Assembly: GCF_905404315.1 (NCBI RefSeq)
Contig: NC_066282.1
Span: 337,501-401,500 of the forward strand
DNA from: Leptidea sinapis
Taxonomy: Eukaryota; Arthropoda; Insecta; Lepidoptera; Pieridae
Direction: 5' to 3'
Length of the DNA: 64,000 nucleotides
Part shown: piece by piece, positions 1-12,700 of the stretch
How positions within the stretch are numbered: the stretch's first letter is position 1
Layout of the letters: each line of letters begins with the position of its first letter
Translations under genes and position numbers: made by a program
Notes under the pieces: model-generated
Databases searched by the model: none
What the model was told of the DNA's origin: nothing
What the model saw: only the letters and a program-made list of their open reading frames with translations

Positions 1-1758
1 TCGTCTGTTAGGGATAATGAGTTCTTAGACGATCGTTACAATAATTTCAGAAGAGACCGTTATGTTAACACTAGTCATAAATTTACTGGTGGAGGGGTAT
101 TGGTTGCTATAAAAAAATGTTTTGTAGCCAATAGGGTTACTGATTGGGAATGTAATGTTGAATGTATTTGGCTTAATCTTGTTACTAAAAGTGACGATAT
201 GCACAAAACCATAAGTACTAAATTGGGTCTTGTATATCTGCCGCCGGACCTATCTATATAAAAGTTAAAAATGTTTTATCATAAGACTAGTGATATTCTA
301 TCAAACACAGATGAGTCTTTAATTTTATTAGGTGATTCCAATACGCCCAATCTAAACTGGCATATAGATAATGTATCAAAAACTGTAGAGTCTAATTTTG
401 CAATTATGGACACACGATTTAGAATTTTATTTGACTTAATGTCAATTGGCAACCTTAAACAACATAATTATATTAAAAATAGAAATAATCATATGCTTGA
501 TCTACTTTTCTCCCGCCAAATTTCCGTATCACTTGAGCCATCTCAAGCCTTGTCTCGAGAATATGTACACCATCCTGGTATGGTATTTCTAAACCAGTAC
601 TTAAATATTGTCAACGTAGTCAGACATTTAATTTTAAGACGTGTAACTTTGAAAAATGTAAAGAAGAACTTAACAATATCAATTGGCATTCAATTCTCTC
701 ATCTACTGACATAGATAATGATCCGGCTAACTTCTGTAAAGTTCTAAATAATGTAATTCAAAATAATACACCTTACAAACAGCAACGTAGATCATCTATA
801 CCAGTTTGGCTTAGCAACTCATTAATTAAATGTTTAAAGGAAAAGTATAAATATCACCAAAAGTTCAAAAAATTTAAAAACTCCCGGGATTATGATACCT
901 TTTCTTTTCTGCGTAAAAGATCAAAGAAAATGATGCAAGATTGTTACATCACTTATATAAGTAATATCGAGTCTAGTCTTAAAAAAGGTAGCAGTAAGTT
1001 ATTTTGGAATTATGTCAAAAGTAAAAATAAATGCTCACTTATTCCACCTACCGTTCATTTAGATAACAGAATTGCTACAGATGGTAAACAGATATGTCAA
1101 ATTTTTGCAGACTATTTTCACACTGTGCATGAGGCTAATATTTCAGGTGATTTTGCTACTAACGCCCATAATAGTAATTTAGACTGTCTTCGCAGTATTG
1201 TTGTTCAGGTGGATGATGTAAGTAGAGTTATAAAAACCTAAATCCGAATAAAGGACCCGGTCCGGATGGAATACCGTCACATTTCGTTAAATTATGTCAT
1301 GTTGAACTTTCTGCACCCCTTTCTATTATTTTTAAGAAATCCCTATCATCTGGAGCTTTTTATTTTTCTTTTTTTTGAGAAATTTGTGTAACCGTTTCAA
1401 ACTTAGAAAATCACTGCATAGTTATGAAGCTCGATTAAAATATTTTAATCTAGACTCACTTGAAATGCGCCATTAATTAATTGATCTAATATACATGTAT
1501 AAAGTTGTAAATCATCATATTCATACTAAACTGTTGTCCAGGTTTTCTCTATACTGTAATCCTTGTAGGACTAGAAATGTAAGGACTTTCTTTGTTCCAA
1601 CTTCTCGCTTGTGGACATCACATAATGCACCAGTTAATAGATTATCTCGTTCATATAATGACTTAGCAAATATCAATAACTGTATAGATATTTTTTCTAA
1701 TAGTCTGTGTAGTTTTCGACGCCTAGTTTTAGACACTCTGCGCCTGTTAGAGCCTTAG
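1..1758 (+). mobile_element. Decayed LINE (CR1/Jockey group), internally deleted
   Basis: This is a remnant of a non-LTR retrotransposon ORF2, entering from the left edge. The first 270 bases still translate as endonuclease N-terminal sequence, with in-frame breaks. The open stretch at 271-714 carries LLGDSNTPNLNW, a version of the GDxN endonuclease motif. The open stretch at 930-1241 is the linker before the reverse transcriptase. The sequence after it (about 1240-1360) gives NPNKGPGPDGIPSHFVK, the classic start of a LINE RT domain. At about 1360-1380 the RT core is missing, and the sequence jumps to C-terminal LINE sequence that ends at 1758. It is therefore a dead copy with an internal deletion and several frameshifts. 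The clade assignment is an inference from motif style. Confidence 0.75.
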
Positions 1759-2838
1759 CTTATCTTTACATGATATATCAGCGTATATCCAAACTCAAGG
1801 TCAAACATGGACTAACGTGGAGCTCTTAACTCCTAGCAGAGAGACACTGTTTAACTCTTTTAAGTTTACTGTGCTACGCACACAGCTACCTATATTTTTG
1901 GATAATGAGTTCTGGCCAGTAGGTTCTGTATTCCGCGTTATTGAGAGCGTAACAGGACAATGAGGGTCCCCACGAAACCTAATAAACATAGAACATGAAC
2001 AGTACAAACAAAGATAATTCTGCTATAATGGCTTCGATTAACTGTAAGTCTATTAAAAGACAGATTCAACACATAAGATTACTCTGTAAGAGAGCTGACG
2101 TCATAGCCATTCAGGAAACGTGGCTGCTTCCGCATGATCTTAATTTCCTAAATGAAATTGACGATGATTTGGGTGCACGGGAAAATCATCGGTTGACACG
2201 AGTGTAGGAATCCTGAGAGGGCGTCCTTACGGCGGGCTGGCCATCCTGTGGCGCAAGTCCAAGTTCTCCAGAGTGACTATAGTGGACGTAGTAGTGACCG
2301 TTTATGTGCTGTCCGTGTTAATACAGGTGCCAGTGAATTTCTAGTCATTAATGTGTATATGCCAGTGGATTGTTTAGACAATCTCTCTGAGTATACTGAT
2401 GTATTAGCTAGCATGTATTCCATAGTGGAAGACAGTGGTCTGGAAGTGTCTTACGTGCTAGGAGACTTCAACTCACATCCCGGTACCAGATTCGCTGATG
2501 AAATGTTATCATTTGTACGGAACAGCAGTTGCTGTGTGCGGATATGGAGTTTCTAGGATCTAACTCTGATACCTTCACATTTATGAGTGACGCCCATGGC
2601 TCACGACGCTGGCTAGACCACTGTCTAACTACTTATGCTGCGTGGGACACTGTAACTAAAGTACAAGTAGACTACAATGTTAATTGGTCAGATCATTTCC
2701 CACTATTGATGCATTGTAATATGAATGTAATCATATCAAAATCTAGAGTGACCGATGCGCCAAATATTATAAATACTAAGAAAAAATGGGGTAAAAGAAA
2801 TGAGGAACAAATTGATCGGTATAATAAAACATGTAATT
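1759..2838 (+). mobile_element. LINE fragment: ORF1 tail plus endonuclease
   Basis: About 1777-1962 translates as the C-terminus of a LINE ORF1-like protein and ends in a TGA. ORF2 begins at 1995 and encodes the start of an apurinic-type endonuclease (ADVIAIQETWLLPHD, with the catalytic-region QETW). The frame breaks near 2205. The next open stretch (2248-2556) carries VLGDFNSHPG, and 2529-2836 carries the closing NWSDHFPL motif (SDH). Everything after this motif is missing, because the minus-strand LINE that starts at about 2838 interrupts it. The element resembles two-ORF CR1-group LINEs common in Lepidoptera. The family is not resolved. Confidence 0.7.
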
Positions 2839-5658
2839 TTTTTTTTATTTGTTAAGTGATCACCGCCGCCCATACTCTCTTGCAACACCAGAGGAATCAC
2901 AGGAGCGTTGCCGGCCTTTAAGGAAGGTGTACGCGCTTTTTTTGAAGGTACCCATGTCGTATCGTCCTGGAAACACTGCAAAAGGAAGTTCATTCCACAG
3001 CTTTGTAGTACGTGGAAGAAAGCTCCTTGTAAACCGCACTGTGGAGGACCGCCACACATCCAGATGGTGAGGATGATATCCTAAGTTGTGGCGTGTCGTG
3101 CGAAGGTGGAATTTGGCGGCAGGAATTAGGTAAAACAGCTCTTCGGAACACTCCCCGTGATAAATGCGGTAGAAGACACACAATGAAGCGACGTCTCTAC
3201 GCAACGCCAAGTGATCCAGCCGTTCACAGAGTACTGGGTCCCCGACAATTCGAGCTGCTCTGCGTTGCACAAGGTCAAATGGATCGAGCTGATACTGGGG
3301 TGCGCCAGACCAGAGATGACAGCAATACTCCATGTGTGGCCGGACCTGCGCTTTGTACAGCGCTAGAATGTGGGCCAGCTTGAAGTATTGCCGTGCTCTA
3401 TTAATGACGCCCAGTTTCTTTGAAGCCAATTTGGCTTTGCCCTCCAGATGGCCACGGAATTGGCAATCGCTCGAGATTTCGAGACACAGTATTCCGATAC
3501 TAGGCGAGGCTTTTAGGGAAGTGTTGTCGAAGAGCGGTGATGCGACAAATGGGGTTTTTTTAGTGGTAAACGCGCAAACTTGAGTCTTCTGGGGGTTAAA
3601 TTGGACAAGGTTCAATTTACCCCATTCCGCGACCTTCTCAAGAGAGGACTCGATAGAAGACACAAGTTTCTCCCGGCACTGGTCGACGATTTCCCGAGAG
3701 AGACGTGCATGGCCCGTGTATACGGCATCACCATTGCTGTCATCTGCATAGCAATGAATGTTGGAGGTGTCCAACATATCATTGATATGTAGAAGAAACA
3801 GCGTAGGAGATAGCACATAGCCTTGGGGCACTCCAGCATTCACGGGCTTCGGGTTCGAGCAATGTCCGTCGACAACGACCTGTATGCTGCGCCCAGTGAG
3901 GAAGCTGGAGGTCCACTTGCACAAGCTCTCGGGAAGCCCAAATGATGGAAGTTTAGAGAGGAGCGCCTTATGCCATACACGATCAAAGGCCTTCACTATA
4001 TCCAGGCTAACTGCCAGGCCTTTCCCCTTGCTTTCAATAGCCGCAGCCCATCTATGTGTTAGGTATACCAGAAGATCACCTGCCGACCGACCATGACGAA
4101 ACCCGTATTGTCGGTCGTTGATCAACTGGTGACCCTCTAGGTATACCAAGAGCTGACGGCTAATTATGCTCTCCATGATTTTGGAGAGCAGGGAGGTAAT
4201 AGCAATAGGCCTGTAGTTTGCCGGATCCGAACTGTCTCCTTTTTTTTGGATCGGATGGACAAGGGCTGACTTCCATGAGTCAGGGACTACGCCTTTGGAA
4301 TAAGAGTGCCGGAATAAACGCGTTAGCACCGGCGTCAACTCAGGGGCACACGTTCTAAGCACGATTGGAGAAATGCCAACCGGCCCGCTCGACTTCCTGA
4401 CGTCCAACGAAAACAGAGCTCGCCTAACAGTTTTCTGTCTGAACTGTACTTCAGGCATAGAGCTCTGACACCGCGGGATGGTCGGCGGTGTTTTTCCGTT
4501 GTCGTCAAGAGTCGAGTTGGAGGTGAAAAGAGCGCACAGGAGATCGGCTTTCTCTTTTGCCGTATGGGCCAGGGTGTCATTCCTCATGTGCAACGGCGGC
4601 ATGGACGGCTGGCTGAAGTTACCAAGAGCAGCTTTCGACAACGACCAGAACTTGCGTGTTCCCATCGGGTAACTGGAAAGCTGCTCGTCGATTTTGACGA
4701 CGTGTTTTGACTTTGCACGGGTGATTTGCCGCTTAAAAAATCTGGAAGCACGGTTGTATTTCCCCTTAAGAACTATGCAGTTCGGATCCTTTGTGCCCAG
4801 CGCCGCAACCCAAGTTCGATACGCCTGTTTTTTGCAGTCAGATGCTGCTTTAACTGACGCATCGAACCAGGGCTGTTATCTGCCACCGATCGGTACTACA
4901 GAGCTTGGTATAAAAATATCCATGCCCTGTAATATCACATCGGCTACTGCAACGGCGCAGGCACTAGGATCATCCGAAGTGAAACAAACCCTGCTCCAAG
5001 GGTAGGATGCAAAAAAGGAACGCATCCTATCCCAATCTGCTGACTTGTAGTGCCAAACGCGGCGGGTCGCTGGTGGTCTGTGACGTGGGCGTCGTATAGG
5101 CACTAAACTCCTGACCAGGCAATGGTCGGACGTTCCGAGAGGGGCGTCGACAAAGACCTGGTAACCATCGGGATGTGTAGTCAGCAGAAGATTTAATAAG
5201 GACGTCATGTGGCGTCTCAAGGTGGTGGAGGACGGCGTTTAAGTTGGAGTGAATTCCCCTGATATTGCAAAAGTCCACGTTGAGTGTGGAGCGGGGTGCC
5301 GTGGTGTTACTGCCTCCTTTGTCCTTGGTTATGCGCGGTACTGTGCCCTCCCCAGAATACGAAGGGCAGCCCGAGCTAGAGTGCTCGGGGAGGGATTCTC
5401 CGACTCTGGTAGAGCCGGTACCCTCCTGGGGTACTATCTCTTTAGGGACCGCTTTCATAATCTTTGTTGGGGATGGAGGGGGGGGGCGTAAATGGCCTCC
5501 GGTCCTCGACACTAACCTATGCGAAACATAGCGGCACTAGGCCGCTACGCCTATAGGCCTATACGCCGGTATTCTGTGCGAGTGTGGTAATTAACCCGGA
5601 CGAGTCTGGCCCGATTGTGCTGACGTCAAAAGACGGCTGCGTGACTCTCCCACTTCTA
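2838..5658 (-). mobile_element. Single-ORF LINE, copy 1 (endonuclease-deleted)
   Basis: This is a minus-strand non-LTR retrotransposon whose A-rich 3' end lies at 2838 and whose 5' end lies at 5658. The 5' boundary is set by comparison with copy 2: the two copies stay nearly identical to the shared CCCACTTCTA and then diverge completely. Compared with copy 2 it lacks about 486 bp of the endonuclease. It also lacks the last bases of the 3'UTR. It sits inside the endonuclease of another LINE, so it is the younger insertion. I could not find a clear target-site duplication. Few mismatches to copy 2 per 100 bases suggest the family was active recently. Confidence 0.85.
2860..5512 (-). pseudogene. 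Endonuclease/reverse transcriptase ORF of LINE copy 1
   Basis: The longest open stretch (4665-2860, 601 codons) holds the whole RT and C-terminal region. RT motifs are GPVGI at residues 94-98 (copy 2 has GPDGI), NYRPIAITS near 150, LDIVKAFDRVWHK near 222 and the catalytic YADD at 306-309. The endonuclease end, with the GTSDHCLV motif, is in the same frame upstream (5220-4876). It is separated from the RT only by a stop in the codon that is TCA in copy 2 and TAA here. The N-terminal stretch (5512-5220) is in another frame because of the endonuclease deletion. The catalytic RT residues survive, but the product could not work as a full protein. Confidence 0.8.
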
Positions 5659-5781
5659 AAATTATATGAGTATTATAATTTTATGAGTATGTCTCTGAAC
5701 TGTGATAATTTATCTACTGACTAATGGACCCAACAGACGTTGTCCTGTCGGAAATTTCGGACACACGTCTTAAATATGAAA

Positions 5782-6135
5782 AATCGGTCCAGCCGTTATG
5801 AGGAGTCCACTAAAATACACTATATGGACGGAATTGAGAATTTAAACCAATCTCAAATACACTGGAACACACAAAAATATCATCAAAATCGGTCTAGCCG
5901 TTTCGGAGGTAGTTCAATTGTGAATGTAAACCATTCTTGAATCCACTCGAAGACACACATCAATCTCAAATTCACTGGAACACACAAAAATCTCATCAAA
6001 ATCGGTCCAGCCGTTCAGGAGGTAGTTCAATTGTGAATCCAAACCATTCTCGAATCCAGCTGAAGACACACAGAAAGTTTCAATAAAATCGGTCCAGCCG
6101 TCTAGGAGGAGTTCAGTGACATACACACGCACACA
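5782..6135. repeat. Degenerate tandem block, four ATCGGTCCAGCCG copies
   Basis: Four copies of a core ATCGGTCCAGCCG (one reads GGTCTAGCCG) begin near 5783, 5888, 6000 and 6088. They are spaced about 90-115 bases apart. The spacers share further words such as GAGGTAGTTCAATTGTGAA and GAAGACACAC. The last copy continues into GACATACACACGCACAC and an AT run. This resembles the 3' end of a lepidopteran LINE or SINE that was duplicated in tandem. I know the core only as a recurrent lepidopteran repeat word and cannot name the family. Confidence 0.65.
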
Positions 6136-6149
6136 AGAATTATATATAT

Positions 6150-7583
6150 AAAGATATATGTTTTATTACGTCTATTGACATTTTTTATGCTAAAAGGCAA
6201 GGCATTTATTTTCTCAAAATTGATTCCTTTAGAATTCTTTTTGATGTCATTTCTTATATTACTAGATACTACTACCGCTTCGGAAACAAATGGCGCTCTG
6301 AGAGAGAGAAGCGGCGCAAGAAACTCTCCCAGCATTCTTTTTTTTGCGCTCTTTTCAATAAAAATATACAATATTGTACAGTCATTTCTATCGCTATAAA
6401 ATAAACACAATCTAGTCCCAGGCTGTCCGATCATTTAGATATTCAGCAGTGGAGTAATAGGATTTACGACAGAGCCATTTTTTTATAAAACATTTAAATT
6501 TATTTATAGATAATGCCTGAACAGTGGCTGGGACTTTATTGTAGAAGTGTATACATTTACTCTTCAAGCTATTATGTATCTTATGAAGCCTACTAGAATT
6601 AGTTACAAGCAATCCCTTATTTCTAGTGGTATAATAATGAAAATCACTATTAAGAGCAAAAGGTGACGATTTTTGTGAACATATCTTAAATTTTCATAAA
6701 TGTACTGATAATGAACAGTCATAATATTTATTTCTTTAAATTTTTCTTTGAGAGACTGTCTATAACCAAGCTGATATATAGCACGAACAGCTCTCTTTTG
6801 CAGTGCAAACACTATATCAATATCAGCAGCATGACCCCATAGTAATATACTGTACGTCATGATGCTGTGAAAATAACTAAAGTACACTAATCTAGCGGTC
6901 GCAACATTCGTGTACTCTCTAACTGCATATGCCGCAGAGCTGAGTCTATCTGCCTGATGGGTAATATGTGGACCCCACTGAAGCTTTTTATCTAATGTGA
7001 TACCCAAGAAGACCGTAGTGTCCACAAGGTCCAATCTCCGGTCGTTTATAAGTACGTTGGTTTGTACCTCCGCTGTGTTTGGTGTAATGAACCGTAAACA
7101 CTTTGCTTTTTTACTGTTTAAGTGCAGATTATTCGTCTCAAACCAACGCACTATCTTTGAGAGTGCATTGCTTACCTCGTCATCAATATCTGCACGTCGC
7201 TTCACTTTAAAAAGAAGTGAAGTATCATCAGCAAACAATACAATCTCATGGCTATCATCTACCACAAACGTTAGATCGTTAATATATATAACAAACAAGA
7301 AAGGACCGAGAATAGAACCCTGTGGAACACCTATTTCCACAGGTTTACCCGAAGACCGTTTGCCATTTACATCGACTATCTGAACTCTTTCGCTTAAATA
7401 TGATTTTAACAGATTTAGGGCTCTATTTTTCACTCCATAATGCTTTAGCTTTTGAAAAATCACAAAAAATGCCCAATGCATCCTGTGACTCTTCCCAAGC
7501 GTCAAAGATGTGCTCAATGAGTCTAGTACCCGCATTAATTGTTGATAAGCCCCTAGTGAAACCAAACTGATTTTTTTTATAAA
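6150..7583 (-). mobile_element. CR1-like LINE, 5'-truncated
   Basis: This is a minus-strand RT remnant. The open stretch 7565-6603 (320 codons) carries GVPQGSILGPFLF near residue 79 and the catalytic FADDTS at 111-114. It ends in a CR1-type C-terminal region (LKEKFKEINIMTV). At about 7440 there is a frameshift with a small deletion, because upstream sequence in another frame reads as the RT segment before the A/C motifs. The 3'UTR (6150-6600) shares a block with 60140-61600. The element is truncated at 7583 and non-functional. Confidence 0.8.
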
Positions 7584-7739
7584 TTTACAAAAATAGTAGC
7601 TGTTGAAGCAAAAGTTTTCAAAAATTTTACTAAAAAATAATGCTATTATTATTATTTTGCTAAAATTGTAAATGTACTTTACACTGCATCCATTTTAACT
7701 AGTGGTACTCGCTGTGGTCGTCAGAAAAACAAAAAAGTA

Positions 7740-9327
7740 GTGGGCTGGAACTATCATGTTCAACAAAGTCATGCAAAAGCGCGCCAAGACTTCACATGTT
7801 GGCTTAATAACGGTAAGCCTAGAACCGGTTTTATATTTAAAAGAATGTGCAAAAGCCAAAAAATTTTTAAGAAAAAGTTAAGGTGGTGTCACGATAACGA
7901 AGAATCTATTAATGATAATATTTAGAGATCTTTCCGAACTCTTTAATGCATGCCTAAAATATGGATACCTGCCGTGCAAACTTATGAGAATAGTGGTGGT
8001 TCCAGTCCCTAAAAATAAAACTAGTGATTTATCTAAATTAAATAATTATCGCCCTATTTCACTTGGAAGTATTATTGGAAAGATATTCGAGAGACTGCTA
8101 CAACCCGCACTGGTAAGGGAGATCGAGATAGATGATGCTCAATTTGGTTTTCGTACTCGTCGCGGGACAGATTCCGCAATATTTAGCTTGGAGCAAACCG
8201 TTAATTATTACGTTGCTCGAGAAACCTCTGCATGTTTCCTAGATCTTAGCCGCGCTTTCGATCTTGTAAACAATGATTTACTTTGGTCGAAACTTGCTAA
8301 AACGGATGTTGATGGCAGTATTGTGGGTCTTTTGCGGTACTGGTACGAGAACCAAATTAACAATGTTAGATGGGCTGACACGCTCTCTAGTGATTATAGG
8401 CCAGCTTGCGGTGTGCGGCAGGGGGGGTTGACCACTCCCGACCTTTTCAATTTGTATATAAATGACCTGATCTCTGAACTGAGGAGGACCGGAGTCGGAT
8501 GTCATATCGGGGATTTGTGTGTAAATAACCTGAATTACGCTGACGATATGGTCCTCCTCAGTCCATCGATCAGGGGTCTCCGAAAACTGTATGTATTAAA
8601 TATGCTGAATCACATGGTCTTAAATACAACGCCAAGAAGACAGAAATGGTGATATTTAAATGGAAAAGAGGCCCGGAGAAGGTACCTGAAGTTTGTTTAG
8701 ATGGCACGTCAGTGCGATCCTTTAAATACTTGGGGCACATACTTACCGATGATTTGAAGGACGACCAGAACATGGAACGCGAAAGGCGAGCCCTGTCCAT
8801 ACGGTGCGATTTGCTCGCGCGGAGGTTCGCCAAATGTAATTATCAGGTTAAACTTACTTTGTTTACAACCTTTTGTCAAAATTTTTACACCTGTCAACTT
8901 TGGTCATCATATAACAGAAAATCATATAGCTCACTCAGAATACAGTATAATAACGCTTTTTGAATATTAATGAAAAAACTTCCCTACTGTAGCGCATCGG
9001 GCATGATCGCCGAGGCAGGAGTTGCCGATTTTTTTTTGCAATAATGCGTCTCCGCATCGAGTCGTTCTGGAGTCGTCTGCGTGGCGCTCAGAATCGCATC
9101 CTTCGAACCTTCGGTGATTGCCCGGATAGTCATTTCTTCAGGCATAGGTTGTCTGTATACAACAGCGAGAACCAAAAATGACCGTGTGTAATTTTATTAT
9201 TTTTAATTGTACACTTTTGTTTTATATTTTATATCTTATGTTTTAAACTTCACTTATATTTATATCTTATTAGTAATTTTATTTTGTAATATGGACTTGC
9301 TCTGAAATAAACGAATTATTATTATTT
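7740..9327 (+). mobile_element. LINE fragment with YADD reverse transcriptase
   Basis: The open stretch at 7740-7925 matches the endonuclease-RT linker type (KARQDFTCWLNNGKPRTGF). It runs straight into RT sequence, so the part between them has been deleted. The 246-codon stretch at 7912-8652 has NNYRPISLGSIIGKIFE, SRAFDLVNNDLLWSKL, GVRQGGLTTPDLF and the catalytic YADD at residues 209-212. The frame then shifts; 8646-8963 and about 8963-9175 encode the C-terminal tail. The 3' end carries CTGAAATAAACGAATTATTATT at about 9302-9323, an AATAAA followed by a short ATT repeat. The family is probably in the L2/CR1 group. Confidence 0.75.
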
Positions 9328-9794
9328 ACGTGCTTCATATTTGTTTTTTAAAATTTTTATCAGTTTCGCTTTATTGTATGTTATACTTATAATATGTAGG
9401 ATATAATTTTAGTTTGTGTGTTTTAAATTTATGTTTATTTTATTTTAGTTAACAAGTTATATACATTTGCCTAAGTCGTGATAGTAACATAAAATTATTT
9501 ATTGTTTTATATAACTCTACATTTATTTAAGTTAAATATCACGCCATCATAGGTTTCCAATTAATTGACGTATATGTTAATAATGGTTTACTTATACTAG
9601 CGTTATTTTGTAATTATTAATACATGTATGTTGTATGGGAACCTATAAATAAATAAATAAATTTACATACACGATTTACTTGCAAGTAAATTTACTAACT
9701 ATATTTTATTAAATAGTGTGTGTTTGTGTGTTTCGCCACATTAGGGTGAGATATGAATCTCACCGTGCTGATATTCTACGGGTTGGTGGGATAA
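9328..9794. other. AT-rich spacer with a second LINE-like tail
   Basis: No coding signal is visible. An AAAT run at about 9647-9663 after GGGAACCTATAAAT looks like the 3' tail of another LINE or SINE. The rest is AT-rich sequence. Confidence 0.4.
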
Positions 9795-12700
9795 AGTTTA
9801 TTTTTTTATTTTTTATGGAATAGGAGGACAAACGAGCGTACGGGTCACCTGTTGTTAAGTGATCACCGCCGCCCATACTCTCCTGCAACACCAGAGGAAT
9901 CACAGGAGCGTTGCCGGCCTTTAAGGAAGGTGTACGCGCTTTTTTTGAAGGTACCCATGTCGTATCGTCCTGGAAACACCGCACAAGGAAGTTCATTCCA
10001 CAGCTTTGTAGTACGTGGAAGAAAGCTCCTTGTAAACCGCACTGTGGAGGACCGCCACACATCCAGATGGTGAGGATGATATCCTAACTTGTGGCGTGTC
10101 GTGCGAAGGTGGAATTCGGCGGCAGGAATTAGGTAAAACAGCTCTTCGGAACACTCCCCGTGATAAATGCGGTAGAAGACACAATGAAGCGACGTCTCTA
10201 CGCAACGCCAAGTGATCCAGCCGTTCACAGAGTACTGGGTCCCCGACAATTCGCGCTGCTCTGCGTTGCACGCGGTCAAATGGATCGAGCTGATACTGGG
10301 GTGCGCCAGACCAGAGATGACAGCAATACTCCGTGTGTGGCCGGACCTGCGCTTTGTACAGCGCTAGAATGTGGGCCGGCTTGAAGTATTGCCGTGCTCT
10401 ATTAATGACGCCCAGTTTCTTTGAAGCCAATTTGGCTTTGCCCTCCAGATGGCCACGGAATTGGCAATCGCTCGAGATTTCGAGACACAGTATTCCGATA
10501 CTAGGCGAGGCTTTTAGGGAAGTGTTGTCGAAGAGCGGTGATGCGACAAATGGGGTTTTTTTAGTGGTAAACGCGCAAACTTGAGTCTTCTGGGGGTTAA
10601 ATTGGACAAGGTTCAATTTACCCCATTCCGCGACCTTCTCAAGAGAGGACTCGATAGAAGACACAAGTTTCTCCCGGCACTGATCGACGATTTCCCGAGA
10701 GAGACGTGCATGGCCCGTGTATACGGCATCACCAGTGCTGTCATCTGCATAGCAATGAATGTTGGAGGTGTCCAACATATCATTGATATGCAGAAGAAAC
10801 AGCGTAGGAGATAGCACACAGCCTTGGGGCACTCCAGCATTCACGGGCTTCAGGTTCGAGCAATGTCCGTCGACAACAACCTGTATGCTGCGCCCAGTGA
10901 GGAAGCTGGAGGTCCACTTGCACAAGCTCTCGGGAAGCCCAAATGATGGAAGTTAAGAGAGGAGCGCCTTTTATGCCATACAAGATGAAAGGCCTTCACT
11001 ATATCCAGGCTAACTGCCAGGCCTTCCCCCTTGCTTTCAATAGCCGCAGCCCATCTATGTGTTAGGTATACCAGAAGATCACCTGCCGACCGACCATGGC
11101 GAAACCCGTATTGTCGGTCGTTGATCAACTGGTGACCCTCTAGGTATATAAAGAGCTGACGGCTAATTATGCTCTCCATGATTTTGGAGAGCAGGGAGGT
11201 AATAGCAATAGGCCTGTAGTTTGCCGGATCCGAACTGTCTCCTTTTTTTTGGATCGGAAGGGCTGACTTCCATGAGTCAGGGACTACGCCTTTGGAATAA
11301 GAGTGCCGGAATAAACGCGTTAGCACCGGCGTCAACTCAGGGGCACACGTTCTAAGCACGATTGGAGAAATGCCATCCGGCCCGCTCGACTTCCTGACGT
11401 CCAACGAAAACAGAGCTCGCCTAACAGTTTTCTGTCTGAACTGTACTTCATGCATAGAGCTCTGACACCGCGGGATGGTCGGCGGTGTTTTTCCGTTGTC
11501 GTCAAGAGTCGAGTTGGAGGCGAAAAGAGCGCACAGGAGATCGGCTTTCTCTTTTGCCGTATGTGCCAGGGTGTCATTCCTCATGTGCAACGGCGGCATG
11601 GACGGCTGGCTGAAGTTACCAAGAGCAGCTTTCGACAACGACCAGAACTTGCGTGTTCCGGTCGGGTAACTGGAAAGCTGCTCGCCGATTTTGACGACGT
11701 GTTTTGACTTTGCTCGGGCGATTTGCCGCTTAAAAAATCTGGAAGCACGGTTGTATTTCCTCTTAAGAACTATGCAGTTCGGATCCTTTGTGCCCAGCGC
11801 CGCAACCCAAGTTCGATACGCCTGTTTTTTGCAGTCAGATGCTGCTTTAACTGACGCATCGAACCAGGGCTGTGATCTGCCACCGATCGGTATTACAGAG
11901 CTTGGTATAAAAATATCCATGCCCTGTAGTATCACATCGGCTACTGCAACGGCGCAGGCACTAGGATCATCCGAAGGGAAACAAACCCTGCCCCAAGGGT
12001 AGGATGCAAAAAAGGAACGCATCCTATCCCAATCTGCTGACTTGTAGTGCCAAACGCGGCGGGTCGCTGGTGGTCTGCGACGTTGGCGTCGGATAGGCAC
12101 TACACTCCTGACCAGGCAATGGTCGGACGTTCCGAGAGGGGCGTCGAAAAAGACCTGGTAACCATCGGGATGTGTAGTCAGCAGAAGATCTAATAAGGAC
12201 GGCATGTGGCTATCCACATCCGGGAGCCGCGTTGGCGACTCAACCAATTGGGACGGCTCGTACGCCAATGCAAAATTATGCACAGATCGCCCTGCGTAGT
12301 CTGTGGTACGTGATCCAAGCCATTCGGCATTGTGCCCGTTGAAATCACCCAAGACAACGATTTCAGCGGAGGGGATCTGAGCAAGCACGTCGTCAATTGC
12401 CGCTTGAACGCAGCCCATGAGATGATCGGTTTCTGCGTTACCACTATGGGACCTGTAGACACACGCATAGATGCGGACGCGGTCCTCTAAATCTACGCGG
12501 AGCCAGGGAGTGGACAGGTCCCTACCCTCAAAATTGCCGAGACGGCGACAGCAGATATCCTCCGTAACGTACACACATACCCCGGCATGAGGCAAAAAAT
12601 TGTGGTCAATTTTGTACCCGGGGTACGTTAAATATGACGTATCGCTAGGTCGAGTTATCTGCGTCTCCGTAAGGAAACACAAGGCCGGCTTCGCCGTCTC

